NCBI RefSeq assembly: GCF_014196295.1
Contig: NZ_JACIDK010000002.1
Coordinates: 849,768 to 913,767, forward strand
Origin: Phenylobacterium haematophilum
Lineage (GTDB): Bacteria; Pseudomonadota; Alphaproteobacteria; Caulobacterales; Caulobacteraceae
Direction: 5' to 3'
DNA: 64,000 nucleotides
Part shown: one piece after another, positions 1 to 8,840 of the stretch
Numbering within the stretch: the stretch's first letter is position 1
How the letters are laid out: each line of letters starts with the position of its first letter
The notes under the pieces: generated by a model
What the model saw: the letters and a program-made list of their open reading frames with translations, nothing else
Databases searched by the model: none
What the model was told of the DNA's origin: nothing
Program-made: the position numbers and the translations under genes

Positions 1-516
1 CAGGCGGTCGGCAGGCTGAGCGTCCTCGACATCATCCCGACCGCCGACGTCTGGCGGATGGCCGACAGGCGGTTCGCGCTGGGCTACTGGCACTGGAGCT
101 TCCTGGCCCAGGCCCATCCGTTCCCGGAGCACTTCATCGCCGCCGACCCGGTGCACTTCGCGTTCCGCATCGCCCAGGGCGCGACCTATTTCGAGCCGGC
201 CGCCTACGCCGACTATGTGCAGGCGCTGGCCGACCCGGCGGTGATCCACGCCATGTGCGAGGACTACCGGGCCGGGGCGACCTATGACGTCGCCGCCGAC
301 GAGGCCGACCGCGGGGTGAAGAAGATCGCGGCACCGACCCAGGTGCTGTGGGGCGCCAAGGGGGCGGTCGGCCACTGGTACGATGTGCTGGAGGTCTGGC
401 GGCCCTGGTGCGAGGACCTGCGCGGTCAGGCGATCGAGGGGGCCGGGCACTTTCTGGCCGAGGAGAAGCCGGCGGAGACGCTGGCGGCGCTGCGGGGGTT
501 TTTGCTTGGCAGGTGA
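1..516 (+). CDS. Haloacetate dehalogenase-like alpha/beta hydrolase (5' end outside window)
   Basis: The reading frame is open from base 1 to the TGA at 514-516, so this is the C-terminal ~171 residues of a longer protein. The motif GYWHWSFLAQ matches the His-Trp halide-binding pair of fluoroacetate/haloacetate dehalogenases, and DYRAGAT lies where that family has its third halide ligand. GAGHFLAEE near the end carries the catalytic His of the alpha/beta hydrolase triad. The nucleophile Asp lies upstream of the window. An epoxide hydrolase-like specificity remains possible, because the nucleophile region cannot be seen. Confidence 0.8.
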   Translation, partial: QAVGRLSVLDIIPTADVWRMADRRFALGYWHWSFLAQAHPFPEHFIAADPVHFAFRIAQGATYFEPAAYADYVQALADPAVIHAMCEDYRAGATYDVAADEADRGVKKIAAPTQVLWGAKGAVGHWYDVLEVWRPWCEDLRGQAIEGAGHFLAEEKPAETLAALRGFLLGR

Positions 517-520
517 CGTG

Positions 521-844
521 GTGGGACGGCGCGATAGGTTGGTGCTAATCGCGGCGATCGCCATGCTCGTGCTGGTGCTTGGAGGCATGTTCCTGCGCGC
601 GATGGCCATCGGGCCCGGCCATTCGACGTATGGCGCGGTCGATGAACTGACGATCCGTGAAACGAAATTCGGAACGCTTCCTGGTGCGTGGGTCCGCGTG
701 GGAGAGCGTCGTGTCTACGTGGTCCTCAATCGAGTCAGCCGATGCGCGATCGGCAGCCGGATCGAACTCGTCGAGCACAGGACGTTGCTGGGGCGGCGGT
801 ACGAGGCGGGGCTGGGCGGGTGTTCTGGGCCCAAGGGCGTTTGA
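521..844 (+). CDS. Small single-pass membrane protein, unknown function
   Basis: About 107 residues read from GTG 521; GTG 518 and ATG 563 are alternatives. It starts a few bases after the previous stop, with AGG at 511-513 as a possible ribosome site. The N-terminus has two or three basic residues and then a hydrophobic stretch (LVLIAAIAMLVLVLGGMFL), giving one membrane segment or an uncleaved signal anchor. A ~70-residue extracytoplasmic part with two cysteines follows. I do not recognise a family. It may be co-transcribed with the upstream hydrolase. The longer upstream extension of this frame is antisense-like noise inside the hydrolase gene. Confidence 0.45.
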   Translation: MGRRDRLVLIAAIAMLVLVLGGMFLRAMAIGPGHSTYGAVDELTIRETKFGTLPGAWVRVGERRVYVVLNRVSRCAIGSRIELVEHRTLLGRRYEAGLGGCSGPKGV

Positions 845-851
845 CCCCAAA

Positions 852-986
852 GTGTCATCCCGGAAAACCCGCAGGGCTTGTCCGGGACCCATTCGCGCCG
901 GCTGGGCAGGATGGGGAAGCGCCGTGGGCGTGCTTGTACGATCTGGTGTCCATGGGTCCCGGTCTTGCTTCGCAAACCGGGATGAC
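852..986. repeat. Facing pair of REP-like hairpin elements
   Basis: The left element (852-892) reads GTCATCCCGG, a variable loop, then CCGGGACCCAT. The right element (951-986) is the reverse complement of the same frame, ATGGGTCCCGG ... CCGGGATGAC, with a different inner stem (TTGC/GCAA). Related copies lie at 8841, 17315, 19756 and 28355. The whole block sits between a gene end and the convergent ygfZ end, and could also act as a transcription terminator. Confidence 0.8.
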
Positions 987-994
987 AGCTGGTT

Positions 995-1792
995 TTAGCC
1001 TTCCAGCCAGTCCGGCTTCTCCGCGCGGGCGGCTTGGCCGTCGGCGGTGAGGGCGCCTTCCAGGCGGTCGAGGCGGACGAGGGCGATGGCGCGGGTTCCG
1101 TGACCGGAGAGCACTTCGCCGGCGCGGCGTTCGCCGTCGAGCAGCAGCTCGGCGCCGGCGGCTGGGGGCGGGCCGTCGAAGGTCAGCGGCAGCATGCGGT
1201 TCTTGATCTGACCGCGGCGCTTCATGCGCGAGGTGGTCTCCTGGCCGATGAAGCAGCCCTTGTGGAAGTCGATGCCGTGCAGCAGGTCGAAGTTGGCTTC
1301 GATCGGATAGGTCTTCTCGACGCCCCAGTCGGCCGGGCCCGGCACGCCGAGCGCCAGGCGGTGGGCGTCGTAGGCCGTTTCGTCGGTGGTCGGCGCGGCT
1401 TCGACGCCGTAGCCGCGCCAGCCGAGGGCGGCCAGCCGCGGGTCAGGCGACCAGCCGGGGCCGGGGTCGGCGCCCCAGGCGGCGAGCACCGGGGTCTCGT
1501 CGGCGGCGATCACGACCTTGGCGCGCAGCCGGTACATGTTCAGGCGCAGTATCAGCGCCTCGCGGTTGTCGCGTTCGACGTCGATGAAGGCGCCGTCGTC
1601 GCGTCCGACCACGAACAAGTCGAACAAAAGCCGCCCCTGCGGGTTCAGGAGAGCGCCGAACCGCACCTCGCCGGGCGCGAGGCTCTCCACGTCCTGAGTG
1701 ATGAGGCCGTGCAGGAAACTGCGCCAGTCCTCGCCTGAGACGGCGATCAGGGCGCGGCGGGAGAGGGCTGCGATCGGGGGCTGCGTCGACAT
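995..1792 (-). CDS. ygfZ: YgfZ/GcvT-like folate-binding protein
   Basis: This 265-residue protein carries the diagnostic KGCFIGQE motif (residues 178-185) of the YgfZ/IBA57 family, which supports assembly or repair of Fe-S enzymes using a folate. The N-terminal region around FLHGLITQDVESL and FGALLNPQGRLLFDL is also typical. The family is cytoplasmic and structurally related to the glycine-cleavage T protein, but lacks its activity. The ATG at 1792-1790 gives a normal family length. The gene is divergent from the glycosyltransferase gene at 1854, about 60 bases away. Confidence 0.93.
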   Translation of the reverse strand: MSTQPPIAALSRRALIAVSGEDWRSFLHGLITQDVESLAPGEVRFGALLNPQGRLLFDLFVVGRDDGAFIDVERDNREALILRLNMYRLRAKVVIAADETPVLAAWGADPGPGWSPDPRLAALGWRGYGVEAAPTTDETAYDAHRLALGVPGPADWGVEKTYPIEANFDLLHGIDFHKGCFIGQETTSRMKRRGQIKNRMLPLTFDGPPPAAGAELLLDGERRAGEVLSGHGTRAIALVRLDRLEGALTADGQAARAEKPDWLEG

Positions 1793-1853
1793 GGTGGTGG
1801 AGTTAAGGGCTGAGCGGGTGGAGCGCCAGCGTCAGGAGCCCTATAGAAGGGCG

Positions 1854-2828
1854 ATGGCGCACGGGTCCTTCCCGATTCTGTTCATCACCGCGACCCGGAT
1901 CGGCGACGCGGTGCTGTCGTCCGGCCTGATCAAACGCCTGCTGGACGAGGTTCCGAACGCGCGCTTTACGATCGTCGCCGGCAAGGCGGCCGCGCCGCTG
2001 TTCGCCGAAGTCCCCAATCTCGATCGCCTCATCGTGCTGGAGAAGGCCAAGAACGGCGGCCACTGGTTCAAGCTGTGGCGCGAGGTGCGCCATCGCAAGT
2101 GGGGGCTGATCGTCGACCTGCGGGGCTCGGCGATCTCGCAGTTCCTGCGCCGCGAGCGGCGGGCGGTCTACAAGCGCGGCTCGGGCGGCGGGGTCCACAA
2201 GGTCGTCGAGGCCGCGCGGCTGCTGAAGATCGAGGACGAGCCGCCGGCGCCGTACCTGTTCACCTCGGCGGCGACCGAGGCCTATGCCGACGAACTGACC
2301 GCGGGCAAGGGGCCGATCCTGGCCATGGCGCCGGCCGCCAACTGGGTAGGCAAGACCTGGCCGGCCGAACGCTTCGCGCAGGTCGCGATCCAGCTCATGG
2401 GCGGGCCGCTGGCCGGCGGCCGGCTGATGCTGCTGGGCGGTCCCGACGACCAGCAGGCGGTCAGCGCGCTGCGCAACGTCGTGCCGCGCGAGCGGACCAT
2501 CGACCTGGCCGGGAAGGTCGAGCTGCTGGCCAGCTACGCCTGCCTCAAGCGCGCGCGGCTGTTCATCGGCAATGACAGCGGATTGATGCACATGGCCGCC
2601 GCGGCCGGAACGCCGACCATCGGCCTGTTCGGGCCTTCCGACGACAAGCTGTACGGCCCGTGGGGCGAAAACACCCGGATCGTGCGCGGCATTCGCAGCC
2701 TGGATCAGATCCGCGAGGTTGACCCGGGGCTCTCGCAGGCGCTCTGTCACATGATGGACCTGCCGGTGGATTGGGTGACCAACGCCGCCAAGGACCTGCT
2801 CGCCCAAACCAGTTCCAAAGCCAGTTAG
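1854..2828 (+). CDS. Glycosyltransferase family 9 (heptosyltransferase-like)
   Basis: A 324-residue protein. The N-terminus has FITATRIGDAVLSSG, the nucleotide-sugar transferase loop of ADP-heptose:LPS heptosyltransferases. The C-terminal half has GKTWPAERFAQ and IGNDSGLMHMAAAAGTPTI, the GT9 donor-binding signature. It probably adds a sugar to the lipopolysaccharide core on the cytoplasmic face of the inner membrane. I chose ATG 1854 because AGAAGG lies 5 bases upstream; the open frame further upstream only runs antisense to ygfZ. The dihydroorotase gene follows after 13 bases, so the two are probably one transcript. Confidence 0.88.
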   Translation: MAHGSFPILFITATRIGDAVLSSGLIKRLLDEVPNARFTIVAGKAAAPLFAEVPNLDRLIVLEKAKNGGHWFKLWREVRHRKWGLIVDLRGSAISQFLRRERRAVYKRGSGGGVHKVVEAARLLKIEDEPPAPYLFTSAATEAYADELTAGKGPILAMAPAANWVGKTWPAERFAQVAIQLMGGPLAGGRLMLLGGPDDQQAVSALRNVVPRERTIDLAGKVELLASYACLKRARLFIGNDSGLMHMAAAAGTPTIGLFGPSDDKLYGPWGENTRIVRGIRSLDQIREVDPGLSQALCHMMDLPVDWVTNAAKDLLAQTSSKAS

Positions 2829-2841
2829 CCAGAGACGACAC

Positions 2842-4176
2842 ATGCCCGAGACCTTCGACCTCATCGTGAGGGGCGGCGAGGTGGTGAACCATGCCGGCCG
2901 CGGCCTGGCCGACGTGGGCGTGCGCGCGGGCAAGATCGTAGAGATCGGCGACCTCAGCCAGGCCAGCGCGGGCGAAGTGTTCGACGCCAAGGGGCTGACC
3001 GTCCTGCCCGGCGTGATCGACACCCAGGTGCACTTCCGCGAGCCCGGCCTGGAGTGGAAGGAAGACCTGGAGACCGGATCGCGCGCCGCGGCCATGGGCG
3101 GAGTCGTCGCCGTGTTCGAGATGCCGAACACCGAGCCGACCACCACCGACCCCGACGCCCTGGCCGACAAGCTGCATCGCGCCGCCGGCCGGATGCACAC
3201 CGACCACGCCTTCTATGTCGGCGGCACCCACGAGAACGCCCAGTTCCTCGGCGAGCTGGAGCGGTTGCCCGGCTGCTGCGGGATCAAGGTGTTCATGGGC
3301 GCCTCGACCGGCAGCCTGCTGGTGCAGGACGACGAGGGCATCGAGCAGGTGCTGCGCCACGTGAACCGCCGCGCGGCGTTCCACTCCGAGGACGAGTACC
3401 GCCTGGCCGAGCGCCGGCCGCTGGCCCGCACCGGCGACTGGACCAGCCACGAGGAGGTGCGTGACGCCGCCTCGGCGCTGGAGAGCACGCACCGGCTGGT
3501 GCGGATCGCCAAGGCGCTGGGCAAGCGCATCCACGTGCTGCATGTCACCACCCGCGAGGAGATCGAGTTCCTGGCGCAGCACAAGGACGTGGCCAGCGTC
3601 GAGGTCACCCCGCAGCACCTGACCCTGACCGCGCCGGAAGCCTATGAGCGGCTGAAGGGCTACGCCCAGATGAACCCGCCGATCCGCAACGCCTATCACC
3701 AGGCCGGGCTGTGGCACGGCATCGCCGCCGGCATCGCCGACGTGCTGGGTTCGGACCACGCGCCGCACACCAAGGACGAGAAGGCCCGGCCCTATCCGGC
3801 CTCGCCGTCGGGCATGCCAGGCGTGCAGACCCTGGTGCCGGTGATGCTGACCCACGTGAACGAGGGACGGCTGAGCCTGGAGCGCTTCGTCGACCTGACC
3901 AGCCATGGGGCGAACCGGGTGTTCGGCATGGCCGACAAGGGCCGTCTGGCGGTCGGCTACGACGCCGACATCACCGTGGTCGACATGAAGGCCCGCCGCA
4001 CGATCAAGCACGAGGACATGGCCACCCGCGTCGGCTGGACCCCGTTCGACGGCTTCGATGCCAAGGGTTGGCCGACGGCGACGATCATTCGCGGCACGGT
4101 GGTGATGCGCGACGACGAACTGGTCGCCCCGAGCATCGGCCAGCCGGTGCGTTTCGCCGAGACCCTGGGGGGCTAG
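2842..4176 (+). CDS. pyrC: Dihydroorotase-family amidohydrolase with atypical metal motif
   Basis: A 444-residue cyclic amidohydrolase of the class I dihydroorotase/allantoinase type. Visible elements are FEMPNTEPTT (substrate loop), the carbamylated-lysine region GIKVFMGAS (K149), metal histidines H181 and H234, and GSDHAPH with catalytic D305. The first metal motif reads DTQVHFREPG: the usual first His of HxH is Gln62, with only H64 kept. Relatives with DTQVHFREPG are, from memory, common in alphaproteobacteria and still annotated as dihydroorotase, so activity cannot be assumed or excluded. Pyrimidine synthesis is the default role; a separate PyrC/PyrB set is not in this window. Confidence 0.85.
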   Translation: MPETFDLIVRGGEVVNHAGRGLADVGVRAGKIVEIGDLSQASAGEVFDAKGLTVLPGVIDTQVHFREPGLEWKEDLETGSRAAAMGGVVAVFEMPNTEPTTTDPDALADKLHRAAGRMHTDHAFYVGGTHENAQFLGELERLPGCCGIKVFMGASTGSLLVQDDEGIEQVLRHVNRRAAFHSEDEYRLAERRPLARTGDWTSHEEVRDAASALESTHRLVRIAKALGKRIHVLHVTTREEIEFLAQHKDVASVEVTPQHLTLTAPEAYERLKGYAQMNPPIRNAYHQAGLWHGIAAGIADVLGSDHAPHTKDEKARPYPASPSGMPGVQTLVPVMLTHVNEGRLSLERFVDLTSHGANRVFGMADKGRLAVGYDADITVVDMKARRTIKHEDMATRVGWTPFDGFDAKGWPTATIIRGTVVMRDDELVAPSIGQPVRFAETLGG

Positions 4177-4299
4177 TTCCCCCAGGACGGGAAGCGACGA
4201 GCGCCCGGTTCGGGTCTCGGCAATACTTTCGCGACATACTACCGACAGTGGGAAGTAACCGGCGCACTCGCGCGCCGCAGGCTCGTCGCGGGGGAGTAG

Positions 4300-5364
4300 A
4301 TGTCGCGATCGAACGCCGCCGAGTCGGGCGGCCCGAGTCTGACGCTCGTGCAAAGGGTCGATTCACGGGAGTTCCGTGCGCTCGGCCTGCGTCACGGCGC
4401 TCTCAACATCCTCACGTTCGGGCTTCACGGATTTTGGGCGCGCAGCGAAACGCGTCGGCGGCTGTGGGCCGCCACCGACATGAACGGCGAGGCGCTGGAC
4501 TATGGCGGACTGGGGATCGAACTCCTGATCGGCGCCCTGGCCAAGCTGGCCGTCGTCGGCGCCGCGCTGGCGGCGGCCGCTGTCGCGGTGCGGGGCCTAG
4601 GCGTCTGGGGCGCGCCGGTGGCGCTGGCCGCGGCGGCGAGCGTGGCGCTGTTCCTGGGCTTCTGCCGCTTCGTCGGCTTCGTCTATCTGGCGACGCGCAC
4701 CGAGTGGCGCGGGCAGGTGTTCGAGCTCGAAGGCTCGTCGTCGGCCTTCGCGCTGGGCGAGCTGCGCGACGCGGCGATCAGCGTGCTGACGCTGGGCTGG
4801 TGGAGGCCGCAGGCCGACCGGCGGCGGGACGCAGCGCTATGGAGCGGACTGCGCCATCCGCATCGTCCGGCGGCCTATGACGCCGCCGCCGCGGCGCGCC
4901 GGCCGCTCTACAGCGCCTTTGCGATCGGCTGGTTCGCCAGCGTGATGGTCGCGCTGTTCGCGGCCGGGGTGCTGCTGGGGCTGGCGGGGTACATTCCGAC
5001 CCCCGCGGCCGGGACCGCGCCGAGCCTCTCGGAACTGGTTGCGCTGGGCGCGCTGGGGCTGGCGTCGTGTCTGGCGCTGACCGCGGCCTGGGCGCCGTAC
5101 CGGGCCGCGCGGCGCAGCGCGACGGCGGCGGGCCTGGGGCTGGCGCTGCCGATCGACCGGCGGGCCTGGACACGGCTGCAGACGGTCAACGCGGCGCTGC
5201 GCGTCGCCACGCTCGGCGGGCTGGCGCCCTATGCGGCGGCCCGCGAGAGCGCGTTCGTGTTTTCCCGGCTGGAGGAGGCGCGGCGGCTGTCGAGGCGGGC
5301 GCGGGCCGCTCGGCAGGCGGGCCAGGTGAAGTTCGCGCCGCTCGAGGTGAAGGCGGGCCCCTAG
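4300..5364 (+). CDS. DUF898 (YjgN-like) multi-pass membrane protein
   Basis: A 354-residue protein with two related halves, each with the DUF898 pattern. One is LRHGALNILTFGLHGFWAR followed by a basic RRRLW stretch and LDYGGLGIELL; a second TEWRGQVFELEG/ISVLTLGWW block follows. Several hydrophobic segments lie at about residues 70-130 and 205-270. It should sit in the inner membrane; the family has no established biochemical function. ATG 4300 follows CGGGGGAG at 4289-4296. A 123-base gap separates it from the dihydroorotase gene, so it is probably transcribed on its own. Confidence 0.75.
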   Translation: MSRSNAAESGGPSLTLVQRVDSREFRALGLRHGALNILTFGLHGFWARSETRRRLWAATDMNGEALDYGGLGIELLIGALAKLAVVGAALAAAAVAVRGLGVWGAPVALAAAASVALFLGFCRFVGFVYLATRTEWRGQVFELEGSSSAFALGELRDAAISVLTLGWWRPQADRRRDAALWSGLRHPHRPAAYDAAAAARRPLYSAFAIGWFASVMVALFAAGVLLGLAGYIPTPAAGTAPSLSELVALGALGLASCLALTAAWAPYRAARRSATAAGLGLALPIDRRAWTRLQTVNAALRVATLGGLAPYAAARESAFVFSRLEEARRLSRRARAARQAGQVKFAPLEVKAGP

Positions 5365-5413
5365 CCGAGCCCGATTTGCCGGATGACATCCCTGGCGCTC
5401 GCCCGCTAAGGCT

Positions 5414-7192
5414 ATGCGCATCATGGACGCTAGAATCCGCCCCACAGACGCCCCGTTCCGCGACGCGCGCTATGCGCGGCCCCAGTTGGACATCGAGGAG
5501 AGGGGCGGCGGCGAGCTGATCCTGTCCAATCCGACGCCGTACTCCGGCGACTTCACGACCATGACCCAGGCGCTGGACCGCTGGGCGGCCGAGGCACCGG
5601 CGCGGACCTGGCTGGCCGAGCGTTCGGGCGAGGGCTGGCGGCGGACCAGCTTCGGCGAGGCGCGCGAGCAGGTGCGGGCGATCGCCGGCGGCTTGCGCGA
5701 ACTGGGCGTGGTCGGGACGCGGCCGCTGCTGATCCTGGCGCGCAACGGGATCGACCACGGGCTGGTCGCCTATGCGGCGATGAGCCAGGGCATGCCGATC
5801 GCGCCGGTCTCGCCGCAGTACGGCCTGCCGGGGGCGAACCTGACGCGGCTGGCTCATGCGGTCGAAGTGCTGAAGCCCGCCGCGGTCTACACCGAGGACG
5901 CGGCCCTCTTCTCCGAGGCGTTGGAAGCGCCGTTCCTGGCCGGGCTGCCGGTGATCGCGGCCAAGAACGCGCGGCCGGGCGACGTGCCGCTGGCGCGGCT
6001 GACGGCCGCAGCGGGCGTCGACGCCACCGCCAAACCCGACGACCACGCCAAGTACCTTCTGACCTCGGGATCCACCGGGCTGCCGAAGGCGGTGATCTGC
6101 CTGCACCGCGGGATCGCCGTGAACTCGGCGCAGATCGCGGCCTGCTTCGACGACGACGAGCCGCCGGTGATGGTCAACTCCGCGCCCTGGAGCCACAGCC
6201 TGGGGGCCAACTCGATCCTGCACATGGCGCTTCACCGGGGCGGGACGCTGCACATCGACGCCGGCCAGCCGGTGGCGGGGCGGTTCGCCGAAACGGTGCG
6301 GAACCTCAAGGACGTGCCGACCACCTATCACAACATGGTCCCGGCCGGCTGGATGCTGCTGGTCGGCGAACTGGAGCGCGACGAGGCGCTGGCCAGGACC
6401 TTCTTCGAGCGGGTGCGGGTGCTGCAGTACGGCGGCGCGGCCCTGGGCCAGGACACCTGCGACCGCATCCAGGCCGTCGCCGTGGCGAGCGTCGGCGAGA
6501 AGATCAGCTTCGCTTCCGGCTATGGCGCGACCGAGACCGGGCCGACCGCCTGCAACGTCCACTGGCGCAACGACCGCATGGGCTTGATCGGCCTGCCGGC
6601 GCCCGGCACGGCGGTCAAGCTGACCCCGGCGGCGGGCAAGCTGGAGTTCCGGGTGAAGGGCCCGCAGGTCTCGCCCGGCTATCTTGGGCGGCCTGAACTT
6701 TCGGCGCAGAGCTTCGACGCCGACGGCTTCTATCTGCTGGGCGATGCAGCCCGACTGGTGGACCCTTCCGACCCGCGCGCGGGCCTGGCCTTCGACGGCC
6801 GCATCTCGGAGAACTTCAAGCTGGCGAGCGGCACCTTCGTCACGGTCGGCGACCTGCGCGTGAAGGCGGTGTCGGCGGTGGGCGACGCGGTCACCGACGC
6901 GGTGGTCTGCGGCGAGGGCAAGGAAGCCGTCGGCCTGCTGTTCTATCCGAACCCGAACATGGACCGCCCGGCGATCGCCGCGGCGGTGCGGGCCGGGATC
7001 GAGCGCTTCAACGCGGGAGCCAAGGGCTCGGGCGGCAAGGTGGCCCGCGCGCTGGTGCTGGATACGCCCCCCGACGCCAACGCCGGGGAGATCACCGACA
7101 AGGGCTATATCGCCCAGCCCGTCGCCCGCACGCTGCGGGCGGCCGAGGCCGAACGACTGTTTTCCGATGCTGCTGATGTGATGGTGTTCTGA
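5414..7192 (+). CDS. Feruloyl-CoA synthase family AMP-forming ligase
   Basis: A 592-residue ANL-superfamily adenylating enzyme. It has the ATP loop LLTSGSTGLPKAV (around residues 216-228), the A5-type motif GYGATETGP, and the hinge/ADP region FYLLGDAARLVDP ... FDGRISENFKL with K in the C-terminal domain. The order of motifs and the PVSPQYGL and SAPWSHSLGAN segments are those of bacterial feruloyl-CoA synthases, which activate hydroxycinnamates with CoA. Substrate is inferred from family only. The stop codon overlaps the start of the next gene (TGATG at 7190-7194), so the two are coupled. Confidence 0.82.
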   Translation: MRIMDARIRPTDAPFRDARYARPQLDIEERGGGELILSNPTPYSGDFTTMTQALDRWAAEAPARTWLAERSGEGWRRTSFGEAREQVRAIAGGLRELGVVGTRPLLILARNGIDHGLVAYAAMSQGMPIAPVSPQYGLPGANLTRLAHAVEVLKPAAVYTEDAALFSEALEAPFLAGLPVIAAKNARPGDVPLARLTAAAGVDATAKPDDHAKYLLTSGSTGLPKAVICLHRGIAVNSAQIAACFDDDEPPVMVNSAPWSHSLGANSILHMALHRGGTLHIDAGQPVAGRFAETVRNLKDVPTTYHNMVPAGWMLLVGELERDEALARTFFERVRVLQYGGAALGQDTCDRIQAVAVASVGEKISFASGYGATETGPTACNVHWRNDRMGLIGLPAPGTAVKLTPAAGKLEFRVKGPQVSPGYLGRPELSAQSFDADGFYLLGDAARLVDPSDPRAGLAFDGRISENFKLASGTFVTVGDLRVKAVSAVGDAVTDAVVCGEGKEAVGLLFYPNPNMDRPAIAAAVRAGIERFNAGAKGSGGKVARALVLDTPPDANAGEITDKGYIAQPVARTLRAAEAERLFSDAADVMVF

Positions 7193-8733
7193 TGAACGGC
7201 GCCGACGCCCTGATTACGACCCTCGTCGAGAACGAGGTCACCGCCTGTTTCGCCAATCCCGGCACCAGCGAAATGCAGTTCGTGGCGGCGCTGGACCGAG
7301 AGCCGCGCATGCGGCCGGTGCTGTGCCTGTTCGAAGGCGTGGCGACCGGGGCGGCCGACGGCTATGGGCGGATCGCCGAGACACCGGCCTGCACCCTGCT
7401 GCACCTGGGCCCCGGCTACGGCAACGGCCTGGCCAATCTGCACAACGCGCGGCGAGCCTTCACTCCGGTCGTCAACGTGATCGGCGACCACGCCACCTAT
7501 CACCGCCAGTACGACGCGCCGCTGAACTCCGACATCCCGACCATCGTCAGGCCCAACTCGCTGTGGGTGAAGTCGGCCGACAGCCCCGACAGCGTCGCCG
7601 AACTGACCGCCGAGGCGGTGACCGCCAGCTACGGCCCGCCGGGCGGGCCGGTCAGCCTGATCCTGCCGGCCGACTCGGCGTGGCTGGAAACCACCAAAGG
7701 CGCGGTCAAAGCGCCGGTCCCGACCCGCGCGCCGCCAGCCAGCGGCGTGGTCGAGGAGGTCGCTAAAAAGGTCCGCGCCGCCGCCAAGCCGGTGGTGCTG
7801 CTAGGCGGCCAGGGGACCAGCGCCAAGGCCCTGGAACAGGCTGCGCGCCTGCAGGCGGCCGGCGTGCGGGTGATGGCCGACACCTTCTGCGCGCGCCAGC
7901 CGCGCGGGGCCGGCGTCTTCCAGCCGGCGCGGATGCAGTACTTCGGCGAGGCGGCGTTGGCCGACCTGGCCGGCACCGACCTGATGGTGTTCGTCGGCAC
8001 CGTGACCCCGGTGGCGTTCTTCGCCTATCCGGACCGGCCGAGCGTGCTGGCGCCGGAGGGCTGCGAGACCACGACCCTGGCGCAGCGCAGCGAAGACGCC
8101 GTCGCCGGCCTGGCGGCGCTGGCCGACGCCCTTGGCGCGCCGGCGAGCGGGCCGGCCCAGCCCTACAAGGTGGCCGACGCCGCCCCGACCGGCCCGCTGA
8201 CCCCGCAGTCGGCCGGCGTATCGGTGGCCCGCCACCTGCCGGAAGGCGCGATCATCTGCGACGACTCGGTGACCTCGGGCGGCGGCGTCGCGGTGCCCTG
8301 CGCGACCGCCAAGGCGCACGACGTGCTGGCCCTGACCGGCGGGGCGATCGGCATCGGCGGTCCGCTGGCGATCGGGGCGGCGACGGCCGCGCCGGACCGT
8401 AAGATCGTGTCGCTGAACGGCGACGGCTCGGCGATGTACACGGTGCAGTCGCTGTGGACGATGGCGCGCGAGAACCAGGACGTGACGGTGGTCGTGTTCG
8501 CCAACCACTCGTACCGCATCCTCAACATCGAGATGGGCCGCACCGGCTCGGGCAATCCGGGCCCGTCGGCCAGCAAGCTGCTCGACCTGGGCGATCCGAA
8601 GATCGACTGGGTGTCGCTGGCCAAGGGCCTGGGCGTGCCGGCGGTGCGCTGCGAGACGGCCGAAGAATTCGACGCGGCGTTCGCCAAGGCCATGGCCGAG
8701 CCGGGCCCCAAGTTCATCGAAGCGGCGATCTAG
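7192..8733 (+). CDS. Thiamine-diphosphate enzyme, acetolactate synthase large-subunit-like
   Basis: A 513-residue ThDP enzyme with the three usual domains. E48 in CLFEGVATGAADGYGR is the cofactor-activating glutamate. The central domain starts near VVLLGGQGTS, and the ThDP-Mg motif GDGSAMYT ... FANHSYRILN starts around residue 408. The family includes acetolactate synthase and benzoylformate decarboxylase, and the sequence does not fix the reaction. No regulatory small subunit is nearby, which argues against the biosynthetic acetolactate synthase. Its start overlaps the ligase stop by one base, so the two probably serve one catabolic route. Confidence 0.8.
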   Translation: MNGADALITTLVENEVTACFANPGTSEMQFVAALDREPRMRPVLCLFEGVATGAADGYGRIAETPACTLLHLGPGYGNGLANLHNARRAFTPVVNVIGDHATYHRQYDAPLNSDIPTIVRPNSLWVKSADSPDSVAELTAEAVTASYGPPGGPVSLILPADSAWLETTKGAVKAPVPTRAPPASGVVEEVAKKVRAAAKPVVLLGGQGTSAKALEQAARLQAAGVRVMADTFCARQPRGAGVFQPARMQYFGEAALADLAGTDLMVFVGTVTPVAFFAYPDRPSVLAPEGCETTTLAQRSEDAVAGLAALADALGAPASGPAQPYKVADAAPTGPLTPQSAGVSVARHLPEGAIICDDSVTSGGGVAVPCATAKAHDVLALTGGAIGIGGPLAIGAATAAPDRKIVSLNGDGSAMYTVQSLWTMARENQDVTVVVFANHSYRILNIEMGRTGSGNPGPSASKLLDLGDPKIDWVSLAKGLGVPAVRCETAEEFDAAFAKAMAEPGPKFIEAAI

Positions 8734-8840
8734 GTCGCTTCGGTCAGAGGGGGCGGTTGCTCGAGAGCGGTCCGCCTCCGTCTCGGCGCGTCGCCCCGAT
8801 CCGCCTCCCTAGCGGGGGAGGATTTCCACGATCCGGTGTG

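Noticed and set aside
383..520. Upstream extension of the small membrane-protein frame
   Set aside because: It lies inside the dehalogenase gene and has a Cys/Arg-rich composition; starts at 518-521 follow a better ribosome site.
852..986. Repeated hairpins considered as a CRISPR array
   Set aside because: Copies are scattered over the window in both orientations, not in regular tandem with spacers, and no cas gene is present.
1803..4353. Long minus-strand frames opposite the glycosyltransferase and dihydroorotase genes
   Set aside because: They are antisense shadows in GC-rich DNA: Arg/His/Gln-rich, no recognisable domain, and opposite genes with full family motifs.
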